15,447 nt of DNA from Eubacterium sp. (lineage in GTDB: Bacteria > Bacillota_A > Clostridia > Lachnospirales > Lachnospiraceae): positions 1-15,447 of the forward strand of contig JAMPGN010000091.1 in assembly GCA_023663915.1 (NCBI GenBank), read 5' to 3'. Within the stretch, counting starts at the first letter, position 1; the number at the start of each line of letters is the position of its first letter. Position numbers and translations under genes: made by a program. The notes under the pieces were generated by a model. That model was given only the letters and a program-made list of their open reading frames with translations, did not search any database and had not been told where the DNA came from. Shown piece after piece: positions 14,548 through 15,447 of the stretch.

Positions 14548-15183
14548 TCAATAACCAAGTGATTCTCCCACAAGATATACCTTGATTCTTCCCGTGTGTC
14601 CGCTTCTGCGTGTTATCACGATCTGATTGCAGAAACATTCGGGCGCAAGACAGTCATGACATGTGCCGGTTGCGGCGCAGGGAATATTTCTGCTAAGTCT
14701 TATGGCGTTTGCCGGTGAAGCCATGTTGCGTACTCTGGCAATGCCGCTTTCGATATCCGTAGCGACCTTGTTCATGCCGACCACGAGAATCACATGGCTG
14801 GGTCCTTGAATCAGGCAGGCAACGCGGTTGCCGTTGCCGTCAATGTTAATTAGTTCGCCGTTCAGTGTGATGGCATTGCTGCTCATCAGATAATAATCGG
14901 CAAGAACGGTCTTGGCGTAAAGCTCTCTGGATTCTTCGGGGGTTGTGGCAGCAGCGCGGTCAATCAATTTGTAATTTCCGTTATGTATGGCATCCATCAG
15001 CCCGGCTTCCTTAATGCTCTCGCTGCCGCCCCAGCTGATTACGGAATCGTGAGGTATCGTTTCTAAGATTGCGCGGGTGCACTCGCTAGCTGTGTCGAAA
15101 TAAAAACCCTCCATATTGCGTTTTTCGAGATTTTTGATGATTGTTTCCGCCTGTTTTGCCAGGGCAGTTAATTTGTGTGACAT
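14548..15183 (-). CDS. LUD-domain protein (LutC/YkgG-like)
   Basis: The protein has 211 residues and belongs to the LUD family (formerly DUF162), related to LutC of the lactate utilisation complex. Typical segments are VISWGGSESIKEAGL (48-62), YYLMSSNAITLNGELIN (97-113), IDGNGNRVACLIQGP (114-128) and VILVVGMNKVATDIESGIAR (131-150). The C-terminal part has five cysteines in the pattern C-x5-C-x2-C-x4-C-x-C (C169, C175, C178, C183, C185), which could hold a metal or iron-sulfur cluster, although LutC itself is not the iron-sulfur subunit. No lutA or lutB partner is adjacent, so lactate oxidation should not be assumed. The start ATG has AAGGAGG 11 bases upstream, rather far but the best available. 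It has its own promoter and converges on lysC. The function is unassigned beyond family membership. Confidence 0.85.
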   Translation of the reverse strand: MSHKLTALAKQAETIIKNLEKRNMEGFYFDTASECTRAILETIPHDSVISWGGSESIKEAGLMDAIHNGNYKLIDRAAATTPEESRELYAKTVLADYYLMSSNAITLNGELINIDGNGNRVACLIQGPSHVILVVGMNKVATDIESGIARVRNMASPANAIRLSRNIPCAATGTCHDCLAPECFCNQIVITRRSGHTGRIKVYLVGESLGY

Positions 15184-15224
15184 AATGTAATGTTCCTCCT
15201 TTTCGTTTTGGCAGCATGATATTC

Positions 15225-15254
15225 AGTATATCATTTTTGGCAAAAGGGGCGCAA
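15225..15254 (-). promoter_or_regulatory. Promoter of the LUD gene, with an inverted repeat over its -10
   Basis: On the minus strand TATACT (15230-15225) is preceded by TGA, an extended -10, with a weak TTGCGC (15254-15249) 18 bases upstream. ATGATAT (15216-15222) and ATATCAT (15228-15234) form a seven-base inverted repeat centred on the -10, a possible operator. Confidence 0.45.
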
Positions 15255-15361
15255 GTCTGCATGGAATTAACTGTAAAATATGTAAAAAAACTCTAAAAAT
15301 GAGATAATTTGTAAAAAAACAAAATAAAATGAAAAAATTTTAATTTTTTTAGAAAAATGTG

Positions 15362-15389
15362 TTGACAAATAAAATTCAGGTGATATAAT
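15362..15389 (+). promoter_or_regulatory. Strong promoter for a gene beyond the right edge
   Basis: A perfect TTGACA (15362-15367) and a perfect TATAAT (15384-15389) are separated by 16 bases, with TGA before the -10. The stretch upstream (about 15270-15361) is a run of A and T tracts resembling an UP element. This is the best promoter in the window and points at a highly expressed plus-strand gene. Confidence 0.75.
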
Positions 15390-15430
15390 AAAACCATAAA
15401 CAAAACAAATTCACATAGATATCCTAAAGA

Positions 15431-15439
15431 AAAGGAGGT
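15431..15439 (+). promoter_or_regulatory. Near-perfect ribosome binding site at the window end
   Basis: AAAGGAGGT complements the 3' end of 16S rRNA almost fully. The last base of the window, an A at 15447, is seven bases away and may be the first base of an ATG. The gene itself is outside the window. Confidence 0.7.
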
Positions 15440-15447
15440 ACGGTCCA

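Noticed and set aside
14536..14570. GGAATC/GATTC as a terminator between lysC and the LUD gene
   Set aside because: Five pairs around a loop of about 20 bases, partly inside the LUD coding region, is too weak.

Overview
This window looks like a chromosomal segment of an anaerobic Firmicute, most likely a Lachnospiraceae-type Clostridium relative. The evidence is the mid-range base composition, strong AGGAGG-type ribosome binding sites, and gene types and protein sequences that resemble gut clostridia: a DUF1653 protein, a cN-I type 5'-nucleotidase, a hybrid histidine kinase with three PAS-like domains, and a clostridial-style hom/aspartokinase pair. The assignment rests on recognising protein families, not on a database search.

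Layout. Positions 1-245 are a non-coding flank made of stacked, internally duplicated palindromes that ends in a terminator-like hairpin. Three plus-strand genes follow: a DUF1653 protein (346-1002), a 5'-nucleotidase (1096-2040) and a single long gene that joins an SfsA nuclease to a complete MutY adenine glycosylase (2121-3839). A family 2 glycosyltransferase (3955-4980) ends at a hairpin shared with a convergent minus-strand pair: a PAP2/AUR1-like membrane phosphatase (5084-5767) and a DgkB/YegS-type lipid kinase (5985-6953). Next on the plus strand are glyA (7201-8439), a large cytosolic hybrid sensor kinase (8688-11834), and the aspartate-family pair homoserine dehydrogenase and aspartate kinase (11955-14535). 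A minus-strand LUD-domain gene (14548-15183) converges on the aspartokinase. The last 90 bases carry a strong promoter and a near-perfect ribosome binding site for a plus-strand gene that starts at or just past the window end.

How the genes work together. hom and lysC form one short amino-acid biosynthetic operon. glyA supplies glycine and one-carbon units from its own promoter, which carries an operator-like palindrome. The lipid kinase and PAP2 protein plausibly add and remove phosphate on membrane lipids. The nucleotidase and the SfsA-MutY fusion are neighbours concerned with nucleotides and nucleic acids. Most promoters visible by eye use an extended -10 (TGnTATAMT).

Most of the window is ordinary housekeeping sequence. 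The points most worth a second look are the SfsA-MutY fusion, the duplicated palindromic element at the left end, the histidine kinase whose first receiver has glycine at the phosphorylation site, and the operator-like palindrome over the glyA -10. I see no convincing mobile element, CRISPR array, tRNA, rRNA or phage module.
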